This document shows, in pieces, positions 1-8,100 of a stretch of DNA of 22,998 nucleotides (its first letter is position 1; each line of letters starts with the position of its first letter). Made by a program: the position numbers and the translations under genes. The stretch covers positions 1-22,998 of the forward strand of contig DLMI01000187.1 in NCBI GenBank assembly GCA_002478145.1, written 5' to 3'. The notes below the pieces were generated by a model. It made no database searches. It worked only from the letters and a program-made list of their open reading frames with translations, and had not been told where the DNA came from. Source of the stretch: Acidobacteria bacterium UBA7540 (lineage in GTDB: Bacteria; Acidobacteriota; Terriglobia; UBA7540).

Positions 1-789
1 GAACATGACTTCACAGTACGCACCGAACGGCAAATGGTCATCCTCGACAGGAAACGTGCCCCCGCTGAAGACCTTTGAGTAACCCAATGTTCGCGCAGTC
101 TTGAACACCAGGTCGCTCAACCATGCCGTCGAGTTCGACTCGCGCAGGATGTTCAAATGCCGGTCCGCTACCATGTCCACAAGAATCAAAACCTTGATTT
201 GACCCAACTTCCCTTCGCACAAGAGTTTTTTGGCCAGGTGCCGGCTGCCGTATAGACTGTCGCTGGCTGACCACTGCTTGAGAGCTTCCTCGCCGTCGAA
301 AAACACGATCCAGTAGGTGAACTTGTTCTTCCGGTTACTCAGAACTCGGGCCGTTTCCAAAAGGAACGCGGCACTAGACCCGCCATCGTTCGCTCCCACG
401 AACCGTACGCCAGCAATCGTGGCGGTGTCGTAGTGGCCGGCGAGAATGACAACGGTCGGGTTCTCTCCATGAATTACACCTATCACGTTGGTCATGGGGA
501 TCTTGCCCATTGGCGTCGTGGCCACAAAGGGATCTTCCCGAATCTCCGCACCGGCTACGGATAGCTGGCGCTCTATGTATGCCCGTGCGCGCTCCAAGTT
601 CTCCGAGCCCGCAGGTCGTGGCCCCAATTGCACGAGTTGGTGCAGGTCATTGAAAGCTCGTTCCCCATTGAATCCCGTTACCGCGGCGTGAACCTCTGCG
701 CGAGCACTGTAGCGCTCGATCTCAACCGCAGCGACGGCTGAAATGCCGATTAGAATCAGCGCCGTCGCGACTTTGGTGGTCTTCTTCAT
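1..789 (-). CDS. Glutaminyl-peptide cyclotransferase / M28-family zinc enzyme, C-terminus cut by the window
   Basis: The reading frame is open from an ATG at 789 to the window edge (263 codons), so the C-terminus is missing. Residues 8-22 form one hydrophobic N-terminal segment, read as a signal peptide or anchor, so the enzyme probably acts in the periplasm or outside. Visible M28-type zinc and catalytic motifs are GHYDT (118-122), GANDGGS (132-138), FDGEEAL (164-170), VDMVADR (204-210) and EDDHLPF (249-255). The phrase DSLYGSRHLA (177-186) after the FDGEE motif is typical of glutaminyl cyclases rather than plain aminopeptidases. That family converts N-terminal glutamine to pyroglutamate on exported peptides. 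No strong ribosome binding site precedes this ATG. It could instead be an M28 aminopeptidase; fold assignment is firm, exact activity less so. Confidence 0.82.
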   Translation of the reverse strand, partial: MKKTTKVATALILIGISAVAAVEIERYSARAEVHAAVTGFNGERAFNDLHQLVQLGPRPAGSENLERARAYIERQLSVAGAEIREDPFVATTPMGKIPMTNVIGVIHGENPTVVILAGHYDTATIAGVRFVGANDGGSSAAFLLETARVLSNRKNKFTYWIVFFDGEEALKQWSASDSLYGSRHLAKKLLCEGKLGQIKVLILVDMVADRHLNILRESNSTAWLSDLVFKTARTLGYSKVFSGGTFPVEDDHLPFGAYCEVMF

Positions 790-860
790 GCAGTTTTGCG
801 CCCAGTTAGTGATCGGCTTTCATCTCAAATCCGATACGCGGGGCACCGGAATCGAGGCCA

Positions 861-1421
861 CTAAGCGCCACTCGTGCTCCCGCAGTTCGGGCAGCGGTAG
901 CATAGTCCGCTAGGGCTCATAATGGCTCCGCATCCCTTACAGACCGGCGCATCCGCCTGATCCTTGCCAGCTCTCTCCGCCAAAAGGTAGGCGGGCGCCG
1001 AAGTCGTAGCTTGGGCTTCGGCACCCGTTGGGGGAGGAGAATTAGGCGGGAGAAACCTGAGCCTTAAATATCTGAATATGTAGTCCATAAAGGACTTGGC
1101 GTATCCAATTTCCGGGTTCCCTGACCATCCGCTTGGCTCGAACCGCGTGTGGCTGAACTTGTCGCAAAGCACTTTGAGCGGCACGCCGTATTGCAAAGCG
1201 AGCGACACGGCGGTCGCAAAACAATCCATAAGGCCGGATACGGTTGACCCTTCTTTCGCTGTGGTGATGAAAATTTCCCCGGGCCTCCCGTCCTCGTAAA
1301 ACCCGATCGTCAAATACCCTTCGTATCCGCCTACGTTGAAGTGATGGACTATCGCTTTACGCTCGTCCGGCAGGCGCCTTCGGACGGGCTGCGCTGCCAC
1401 AACTTCCTCGATCTCAGGCAT
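861..1421 (-). CDS. Stand-alone C-terminal (TSCPD-type) domain of B12-dependent ribonucleotide reductase
   Basis: The 186-residue product matches what I know of the tail of adenosylcobalamin-dependent (class II) ribonucleotide reductase NrdJ. Characteristic stretches are RRRLPDERKAIVHHF (14-28), GEIFITTAKEGSTVSGLMD (48-66), LALQYGVPLKVL (74-85), DKFSHTRFEPSG (87-98) and a final Cys cluster with Cys161, 164, 174, 177 and 180. In full NrdJ this part follows the catalytic barrel and carries C-terminal cysteines thought to help re-reduce the active site. Here the frame starts at its own ATG with a GAGAGG-like site, and no catalytic NrdJ part lies upstream within reach. Pseudomonas aeruginosa splits NrdJ into NrdJa and NrdJb, but there the two genes are adjacent. 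It may complement a distant NrdJa, act as a regulator, or be a leftover. The next gene upstream encodes an HD hydrolase. Confidence 0.85.
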   Translation of the reverse strand: MPEIEEVVAAQPVRRRLPDERKAIVHHFNVGGYEGYLTIGFYEDGRPGEIFITTAKEGSTVSGLMDCFATAVSLALQYGVPLKVLCDKFSHTRFEPSGWSGNPEIGYAKSFMDYIFRYLRLRFLPPNSPPPTGAEAQATTSAPAYLLAERAGKDQADAPVCKGCGAIMSPSGLCYRCPNCGSTSGA

Positions 1422-1533
1422 AGAGGCCTCTCAACCTACTCCAAGTTGCGCTAATACTGGCGCCCTCTCGTTATGGAAGCTCACTACGCCTGCAATTTTG
1501 GCGAAGCGCCTGCTGTGGCCCGGATTTCCATTT

Positions 1534-2133
1534 TCAGCCCCGGCTTCCAACGACCTGCTCTCGAAAGCGTAGCGGGCTTGTTGAGGCCGAGCGGTCTTGA
1601 AAGCCATTTCGATGCTGCTCGATCCAGCGCCGCGTATAGAGCTTGAGCCCCTCCAACCATACCTGCGGATTACCAGATTTGAGCAGGCTCAGCTCAAAAT
1701 TACCGACCCTACCACCCAACTGCCGTTCGCTCGACACACGCATGTATTCACGAAGCTCGCCACTCAATCGTGCCATGGGGAGATAAAGCCATGCGGGAGT
1801 CAGAACAAAGGCAAGCTTGTCCGCCAGGCATAGCTTCGAGTAGCTTTTGCCAACCCTCTCCGCCCAATGCCGTGAATGGCATAAGGTGAAGTCTTGCCAC
1901 TTCGGACCGAAAAGCCAGCCCATGATCCGGCCTCCCAGGACAACGTGCTGCTGCCCCTCCGGGCCCTCCATGTTGGATTTTCCAAGGTAGCCTACGTCGT
2001 GGACAACGAAGGCCAACCACAGCCTGGGATCTAGAGGGAATCCAAATAGCCTGGACCAGGCGTAGGCAACGAAGAACGGGTGGACCAGGATCGCATGCAC
2101 CCCAAAAATCACACTCTTAGTCCCGACTCTCAT
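1534..2133 (-). CDS. HD-type metal-dependent phosphohydrolase-like protein
   Basis: A 199-residue protein with a pattern expected of the HD superfamily: His13 or His18 near the N-terminus, the His45-Asp46 doublet (VVHDVGYLG), His63, His86/His89 (LCHSRHW) and Asp105 (LADKLAF). HD enzymes bind one or two metal ions and hydrolyse phosphomonoesters or nucleotides. I recall similar proteins of unknown substrate (GPEG...H motif, ADKLAF, TPAWLYLP) in phage and mobile-element contexts. The start ATG overlaps the stop of the upstream 65-codon gene in an ATGA arrangement, which points to translational coupling. The position next to a ribonucleotide reductase fragment would fit nucleotide metabolism, but that is inference. 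The fold call is moderately sure; the substrate is unknown. Confidence 0.62.
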   Translation of the reverse strand: MRVGTKSVIFGVHAILVHPFFVAYAWSRLFGFPLDPRLWLAFVVHDVGYLGKSNMEGPEGQQHVVLGGRIMGWLFGPKWQDFTLCHSRHWAERVGKSYSKLCLADKLAFVLTPAWLYLPMARLSGELREYMRVSSERQLGGRVGNFELSLLKSGNPQVWLEGLKLYTRRWIEQHRNGFQDRSASTSPLRFREQVVGSRG

Positions 2134-2327
2134 TCAGAAAAACCTCCCACCGTTGTTGTTACACCCTTTTGGCACTGCTCTTCCGTAGCGGTAAGCTTCT
2201 CGACGATTCCGATTGCAACCGCTTCTGCGTTACTGATTGCCTTCAGTAGGCGCGCAAGATCACCCGTTCGCCCGCGTACGGCAATCTGGAAAACGATTTC
2301 AATTTCGATATCTCCGATGGGTGTCAC
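2130..2327 (-). CDS. Small 65-residue protein, translationally coupled on both sides
   Basis: The frame is open further upstream, but a GTG at 2327 is the best start. It lies after CGGAGGGGC with about 7 bases of spacing, and it overlaps the TGA of the upstream 213-residue gene as GTGA. The stop overlaps the ATG of the HD protein gene as ATGA. The product begins VTPIGDIEIEIVFQIAV and has an acidic/hydrophobic beta-like first half, a helix-like middle (DLARLLKAISNAEAV) and a polar tail. I do not recognise a family. The double 4-base overlap is the main reason to believe it is real, since it forms a tight three-gene unit with its neighbours. Confidence 0.6.
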   Translation of the reverse strand: MTPIGDIEIEIVFQIAVRGRTGDLARLLKAISNAEAVAIGIVEKLTATEEQCQKGVTTTVGGFSE

Positions 2328-2965
2328 GCCTGCCCCTCCGGGAGTACCTTGACTGAAGGGATAGCGGGTGCGGCGATCAGGTAATGACAATGCGAACATG
2401 GACAGCAATTCACGGCATTTGTAATGGCTTGTGTGACCGCTTGGAATTTCGCGGGCACCTCCAGCCGTTCTCCTCCGCGCGAGTAGAAGGCTGGCGCGAC
2501 TGAACCGGCGTGCTCCTTGTCCTTCCCCCAGAGCTCAAGCTCCAGGTAGCCATGCACTCCGCGGAACAAGGTCTGGCTCTCCAGGGGCGGGCGACGGCCG
2601 TTTTCAGCTTCGCCAATGCGGTAACCGGTGATGAGGAGCTCGTACGTGCGCCCCGTCCGCAGCATTTCCACTCGCACCAGGACAGGAGCGACCACCACGG
2701 CATGAACTCCATTCACCCCGACGGCATCAATGGGATGGAGGTAAGCCAAGGGCTCGCCATCTTCTCCGCAGAAGGTTACGTAGTGACCCATCTCGCGAAT
2801 AGCGCCGCCCGATTCCACTCCCCGGATCACGTAGCGCTGCGCGAGATGTTGGTGTTCCAATCCCACTTCCGCCCGAGCGAGAATTCCAACCTGCCGTAAC
2901 TGCCTGCGGACTTGCCCGGGCATGTTGAGACCCTGGTGCGACGAGCTCCGACCTCCGCCTTTCAT
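2324..2965 (-). CDS. Unknown 213-residue protein with C-terminal Cys/His cluster
   Basis: The ATG at 2965 is preceded by a GGAGG site about 8 bases away, which decides the start. No family is recognised. The first 40 residues are basic and helix-like. Residues 60-145 alternate hydrophobic residues as in a beta-rich domain (HAVVVAPVLVRVEML, YLELELWG). Near the C-terminus Cys187, Cys188, Cys190 and Cys193 with His194 form a compact CCxCxxCH cluster that could bind zinc. It lies 41 bases downstream of the primase gene and is coupled to the small protein after it, so it likely belongs to the same transcript. A role as a DNA-associated accessory factor is possible but not shown. Confidence 0.6.
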   Translation of the reverse strand: MKGGGRSSSHQGLNMPGQVRRQLRQVGILARAEVGLEHQHLAQRYVIRGVESGGAIREMGHYVTFCGEDGEPLAYLHPIDAVGVNGVHAVVVAPVLVRVEMLRTGRTYELLITGYRIGEAENGRRPPLESQTLFRGVHGYLELELWGKDKEHAGSVAPAFYSRGGERLEVPAKFQAVTQAITNAVNCCPCSHCHYLIAAPAIPSVKVLPEGQA

Positions 2966-3006
2966 CTCTTGGCCTCCGTATCAAGTCCCGTCCGCGTCAC
3001 AACGTC

Positions 3007-3981
3007 TTAGGCCTCCTGCCGCACGCGGATCGGGCAACCAACCGCCTCGCGGATCATCTCCTTGGTGCAACCTGCCCAGCACTTGTAAAACCGCGGATTG
3101 TCGATTTGGATCGCCAGGTTGTCACCGCTACGGTCATGTCCTGCCTGCGCGCAGGAGGGGCAGCGAGTGACGTAATTCCGGCCGACCTTGCGAACCTTGC
3201 CTACGTGCTCGAGAATGCGAAATTCCGGCCCACCAGAGCTCGCGCGCGGTACCGCGAGTTCAGGGCTGCGCGTGCGGCGGACCGCCTCCTCAGGCAGAGT
3301 TTTTCCCGCAACGAAGCGCCTCATCTCCTCTTCACTGACCTTTCTCAACTGCTTCAGATAGGCCATTTGCTTTTCCGGGTCGTATTCAGCCCCGTAGAAC
3401 CAGAACCGGCGACTGGCCCCGCGATGAATCCCGAACGGCCCTCGGATGGCGTTCCCGAACTCCCCCGGCCCGAGTTCATCGTGTTTTGGGAAGATTTCGA
3501 TCCCTTCGGCCAATCCGTTTCCCTTTACCGGCACGCCAAGCCGCGACGCCAGGTTGTGGATGTAGATACGGCAGTCTCGGGCCAGGAGTGGTGTTTCCAA
3601 GAAGATCCATAAATGCCCGCCCCGCTGGCTCATCTCCAAGGCCGCCTGGACTTGGTCTTCACTCAGGTAGTACTGGAGCTTCACCAGGTCCTCCATGGCG
3701 CCCTTGTAGTCCGCGTCGATCGCGACCCACTTGCACCGCTGCGTGGTTGGGTTGATGGCGTAGAGGCCGATCGTGATTTCGCCCTCGATGTGGCGCCGGA
3801 CCGTCTCTGATGTCAGGCTGAGCCCTTGGCCAGTCGTCTTGTCCGTGGGCCGGTAGTAGTAATGCCGGCCGCTTTCCGCGTGCGGCCGGTCGGACTGGAG
3901 GGTGTACGCCCGCCGGTTCACGAAGAGGTGGAAGTAGTCCTCCACCACGTCAGCCGGCGCTTTCAGACGAAGCCGCTGCAT
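3007..3981 (-). CDS. TOTE-like archaeo-eukaryotic primase with C-terminal zinc ribbon
   Basis: The 324-residue product has the core of an archaeo-eukaryotic primase of the TOTE/mobile-element type. Motif I is AIDADYKG (Asp89 and Asp91, metal ligands), motif II SQRGGHLWIF (118-127, with the catalytic-type His), and further down EGIEIFPKHDEL (160-170) and the GEFGNAIRGPFG stretch. The C-terminal 60 residues hold a zinc-ribbon pattern, CPSC (274-277) and CWAGC (301-305), similar to the CHC2 finger of DnaG but placed after the catalytic core. The ATG at 3981 has a good GGAGGAG site 3-5 bases upstream. A longer start at 4020 exists but has no such site. Such enzymes make primers for replication of plasmids and integrative elements. 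It heads the primase/213/65/HD gene cluster. Confidence 0.8.
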   Translation of the reverse strand: MQRLRLKAPADVVEDYFHLFVNRRAYTLQSDRPHAESGRHYYYRPTDKTTGQGLSLTSETVRRHIEGEITIGLYAINPTTQRCKWVAIDADYKGAMEDLVKLQYYLSEDQVQAALEMSQRGGHLWIFLETPLLARDCRIYIHNLASRLGVPVKGNGLAEGIEIFPKHDELGPGEFGNAIRGPFGIHRGASRRFWFYGAEYDPEKQMAYLKQLRKVSEEEMRRFVAGKTLPEEAVRRTRSPELAVPRASSGGPEFRILEHVGKVRKVGRNYVTRCPSCAQAGHDRSGDNLAIQIDNPRFYKCWAGCTKEMIREAVGCPIRVRQEA

Positions 3982-4160
3982 CTTCTCCTCCGTGAAACCC
4001 GGTGGCCGCCACAAGTCCATATTGATTGGAAATAAAACGAGAAATATTTTCTGTCAAATGGGGTGGCTGCCAGTCGGGACGGTTGTGTGTTTTCAATTAC
4101 TTACAGGTGTGGGATTCGGTGGAGGCTCTGACTCTGCGATTTGCAATCTGGAATTTGCAT

Positions 4161-4177
4161 TGCGGCCGAAGGCCGCA
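4161..4177 (-). terminator. Short cUUCGg-type hairpin between two minus-strand genes
   Basis: A perfect 7-base-pair stem with a GAA loop on the plus strand. On the minus strand this reads as a GC-rich stem closed by the very stable C(TTCG)G loop. It lies between the stop of the 129-residue gene (4205) and the primase start (3981). There is no T-run behind it, so it may be a terminator, a processing site or a leader element. Confidence 0.35.
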
Positions 4178-4204
4178 CTGTGATCTTTGCAGGGAGACCA
4201 GTCC

Positions 4205-4594
4205 TCAAGCTGGGAGTCTTCCCAGAACGGTGGGTCTCTGACCTGGTGTAACCAGCCATTGGACGGGCGATTCAAGCAATGCCGGGGATTCCGCGAGCCC
4301 GAAAAAGTGGCATTGGTTGATCAGAACATCGAATTGTGACGGGCTATACCCCCCGTAGTTCCGATCATCGAAATCTACCCACAGCCAGGTACTCCGCTTC
4401 CGATCATACACGTAGATGGCCCCGCAATCGGGCGCGTCATCAGGGGCAAGAAAGACGACCAGGGCCGTTGGGAACTGGAACCAACGAACGATCTTGGGGT
4501 AGTCAGCAAACTGCAACAGTTGGGCAACCGCTTCGTCCAATGTTTGCAGTTTGCTCAGTTGCAATGTTGTTGTGACTTGCATTTGGCCGAACAT
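4205..4594 (-). CDS. Unknown 129-residue protein
   Basis: The frame opens at 4654, but the ATG at 4594 has a clear AAAGGAGG site 10 bases upstream, so the shorter start is preferred. The product begins MFGQMQVTTTLQLSKLQ. It contains a helix-like segment (LDEAVAQLLQFADY), a beta-like hydrophobic stretch (FPTALVVFLAPDD), an aromatic-rich part (STWLWVDFDDRNYGGY) and a proline-rich tail. No signal peptide, membrane segment or known motif is seen. It is the last minus-strand gene before the divergently transcribed receptor gene. Confidence 0.6.
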   Translation of the reverse strand: MFGQMQVTTTLQLSKLQTLDEAVAQLLQFADYPKIVRWFQFPTALVVFLAPDDAPDCGAIYVYDRKRSTWLWVDFDDRNYGGYSPSQFDVLINQCHFFGLAESPALLESPVQWLVTPGQRPTVLGRLPA

Positions 4595-5155
4595 TTTGGT
4601 TACGCCTCCTTTCGTCGTTTTGATTGTTCCGTCAACCAGACTGTAGGTTGTCACAGTTACTGAAATCTCTTGCCATAGTTGTTGAAAATACCTTCCACGG
4701 CTAATGGAAAGACCCTATCGTGGCAATCGCTCAGGTTCCTGCAGGGGTGTGGTTCACATCATCATGCATGGGAAGTGAGCGACGGTCCTGGCGTTGGACT
4801 GCGCCGGTCTACACTGTGGCGTTTCGCGGGATCTACTTTGGCAAAGAGCCATTCTCCGCGAGGCCACGTTATCGTTTCCCCGTCGCGCCTGACAAATGGA
4901 TTTCCCGGACGATGGCGCTGAACGCCTCTCCCTAATCCGGTCACGGTGTCCACATCTATTATTCAAGCCGGTAATCGCTTAATTCCATATACCCTAACAG
5001 GTTGCGATTATTGTGGACCTCTTTATCTCCTGTTAGTCTCCCCCTTGCGTCGGTTTTTTCTTGGGTTCTCAAAGGGTCTAGCAAGATCCGGAGATGACAA
5101 TACTGTGCAGAGGAGCGGTTTCAATCCGCTCCTCTCTACAAGGGGGAGTCAATTT
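4595..5155. other. Divergent intergenic region
   Basis: About 560 bases separate the start of the 129-residue gene from the receptor start. Short frames inside it have no ribosome binding sites or recognisable products. It must hold promoters for both divergent genes, but I cannot place a convincing -35/-10 pair. Inverted repeats are present near the receptor end: TAATCGC (4974-4980) with GCGATTA (5004-5010), and CTAACAGG (4994-5001) with CCTGTTAG (5029-5036), followed by the hairpin at 5109-5135. Confidence 0.6.
5109..5135 (+). promoter_or_regulatory. Perfect 10-base-pair hairpin in the receptor 5' leader
   Basis: AGAGGAGCGG (5109-5118) and CCGCTCCTCT (5126-5135) pair perfectly around a 7-base loop. 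The ribosome binding site AGGGGGAG starts six bases later at 5141. There is no T-run, so an intrinsic terminator is unlikely. A stem this close to the binding site could influence translation or mRNA stability. One arm contains AGAGGAG, itself similar to a ribosome binding sequence. Confidence 0.5.
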
Positions 5156-8100
5156 ATGCGGAAATGGATGTGGATTTTAGCCGCACTGCTGATCGTTAGT
5201 TTCGAAACACCTTATGTTCGTGCGCAGGCCAGCGGTGCGCACATCGACGGCATCATACATGACGCTCAAGGGCTGCCGCTTCCTAACGTAAAAGTCGCAC
5301 TCACGGAGAGACAAACGGAGCTGGCGCGCACCGTGGAAACCACGCCAGAGGGCGCCTACCAGTTTGTGAGCCTCAACCCGGGACAATACCGGCTCTCTGC
5401 TGTCTTGCAGGGATTCGACTCGCCGGAGCGGACGCTGACTCTGGAAGTGAACCAGTATCTTCGCCTCGACCTCGTGATGCAGGTAGGCCCGCTGAAGCAG
5501 GCGGTCGAGGTGGTTGGCTCGGCGGCGCTATTGCGCACGGCAGATGCCAGCCTGGGTGAAGTTATCGAACCCACACTGACAAAGGAACTACCGCTGAATG
5601 GCGGGCATGTCCTCGACCTGGCGCTGCTGGCCCCGGCCGCTCACGCGGGATTTGGGGCGCAAATGGGGAACGCCAATCCGCTCTACTGGCGGCCCAACCA
5701 GAACTCGGCTTTGAGCGTTGGCGGCGGGCGGCCGAACGCCAACTACTTCCTGCTGGATGGCTCGACGGATACCGACCCCACGTTTAACACGCTCTCCTAC
5801 AGCCCATCGCCCGACGCCATTCGCGAGTTCAAGGTGCAGACGGGGAGTTACTCCGCGGAATTCGGCGGCGCGGGTGGCGCACAAATCAACATCGTGACCA
5901 AGTCCGGCGGCAATGGGCTGCACGGGGACGCCTATGAGTTTGTCCGCAGCAACACTTTTGATGCCCGCACCTTCACGGACCCCAGCAACATCCCGCATCT
6001 CGCCCAGAATGAATTCGGCGCTTCCCTGGGTGGCCCTATCCGCAAGAATTCCACGTTCTTCTTCGCCAACTGGGAGGGCTTCCGTTTGAGCAACGGCCTG
6101 GCGCAAATTGAGACGGTTCCCACCGCGATGGAGCACGAGGGAAACTTCAGCGCGACTGGTGTGACCATTTACGATCCCTCCACGACCTATGCGAATCCCA
6201 ATTACAATCCGTCGCTTCCCACCAGCCCTTCCAATCCCGCCGTCCTCCGCGACCCCTTCCCAGACGACACGGTCCCCAGCGGCCGAATCAGCTCCGTCGC
6301 CTTGGGCGAGTTGGCGGTGGTGCCGCTTCCCAATATGGCTTCAGGCATGATGGGGATGGGGGGCATGGGGTCGACGCCCATCGGCGTGGGACCGGACTCC
6401 AACAACTATCTTGACCTGCGCACCAACCGCAATTTTTCCAATCAGGCAACCCTCCGCCTCGACCAGAATTTGCCCCATGGCGACGCGCTGTTCGGGCGCT
6501 ATTCATTCCTTGCCGAGCGGGATTTTACGCCGGAGAATTTGCCCGGCTTCGGATCCTTTGACAACAACCTGGCGCAGAACGCGACCCTCCAGTACACGCA
6601 CCTCATCTCGTCCACGTCGGTGAACGTGTTCTGGCTGGGGATGTCGCGCCTTTCCATGCACCGCTACTCACAGGACAACTTCACCACCAACTACGTCGCC
6701 GAACTGGGCATCCAGGGAGTGGGATTCGGCGGGCAGGGCGCTTGGGGCATGCCCTATGTAACGGTGCAGGGTTACAACGCCTTTGGCGATTCCTATGCCG
6801 CGACGCCGGTGCATGATTGGGACACCGTCCTGCAAGCGGGTGACATCTGGAACAAGCAGTGGGGGCGGCACTCCCTCAAGGTGGGTGGCGACGTCCGGAA
6901 TTTTGACTGGCCCATGTGGGGTTTCTTCCAAAACCGCGGCTACTACCAGTTCACCAATGGCTTCACCACCGAAACGGCCACCAATGACGGCACCGGCGCC
7001 GCGCTGGCAAGCTTCCTGCTGGGCCTGCCCGTGGTCAAGCAGCGGCAGGCCGGAATTCCTGAAATGAATCTGCGCCAGTGGTATGGCGACGGCTTCGTTC
7101 AGGACAACTGGCGCGTTACCCAGAACACCACCTTCAACGTGGGTGTGCGGTACGAATACATGAGCGCGCTCACCGAAATTCAGGCCGACAAGCGCGGCAG
7201 CAACCTGACTTGGCAGGATGGCGTCCCTTATATCTTCATCGGAGGCCAGGAAGGCACGCCCGCCGGGTTGTTCTACACCCCGAAGCTCAAGTTCGCGCCG
7301 CGGTTAGGCTTGACCCATGCCTTCCAGGGAAAGTTCCCCTTCGTCATGCGCGCGGGTTACGGCATTTTCTTCACTCCCGTGGATATGAACACCTGGTGCA
7401 ATGAGCGCCACAATGTGCCCTTTGTCTTCCCGCAAACCCAGCAGAGTGACAATTACACTCCCAGCCTGACGGGATTCAGCTTTGCCGCACCGGTTCTGGG
7501 CTCGACCGTGACCAGCTTCACGGGCTTTCCCCCGCATAGCCCGTCGCAATACATCGAGCAATGGAGCTTTTCGCTGCAAAAATCAATTTCACCCAATACT
7601 GTGGTTGAGATCGGTTACCAGGGCAACGGCGGATATCACCTCCAGCGCGCCCACTTGATCAACAATCCGCCTCCCGGACCGGGGCTCCTCCAGCCGCGCC
7701 GGCCTTACAAGTCCATCAATTTTCTTCCCGGAACCGTTATTCCCAGCGGAAACGTTATTCCCGCCGGCCTCACCGTCGCAAGCCTGGATCAGCCTGTCTC
7801 CACTATCAATATGCTGGAAAACTCCGCGCGCAGTTGGTACAACGCGGGCTGGGTCGACGTTCGCCGCCGCTTCTCTCACGGACTCACTTTTCTTACCAAC
7901 GTCACGTGGGCCAAGGTCATTACCAACGCGCCGGACTTTCGCTCCCCCATGGATGAATCCGCCATCCCGCAAAATGATTCCGACCTCGATGCCGAGAAAG
8001 GACTGGCCTGCGATGTTCGCCTTCGCTACGTCGCCACCTTCGTCTACCATTTACCGGGGCTAAATCGGCAGGCATGGATGAGCCGGCTCACCTCCCACTG

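Noticed and set aside
4946..5155. Longer start for the TonB receptor (70 extra codons)
   Set aside because: It would place the signal peptide inside the protein. The ATG at 5156 has AGGGGGAG at good spacing, and the extra stretch holds a regulatory-looking hairpin.
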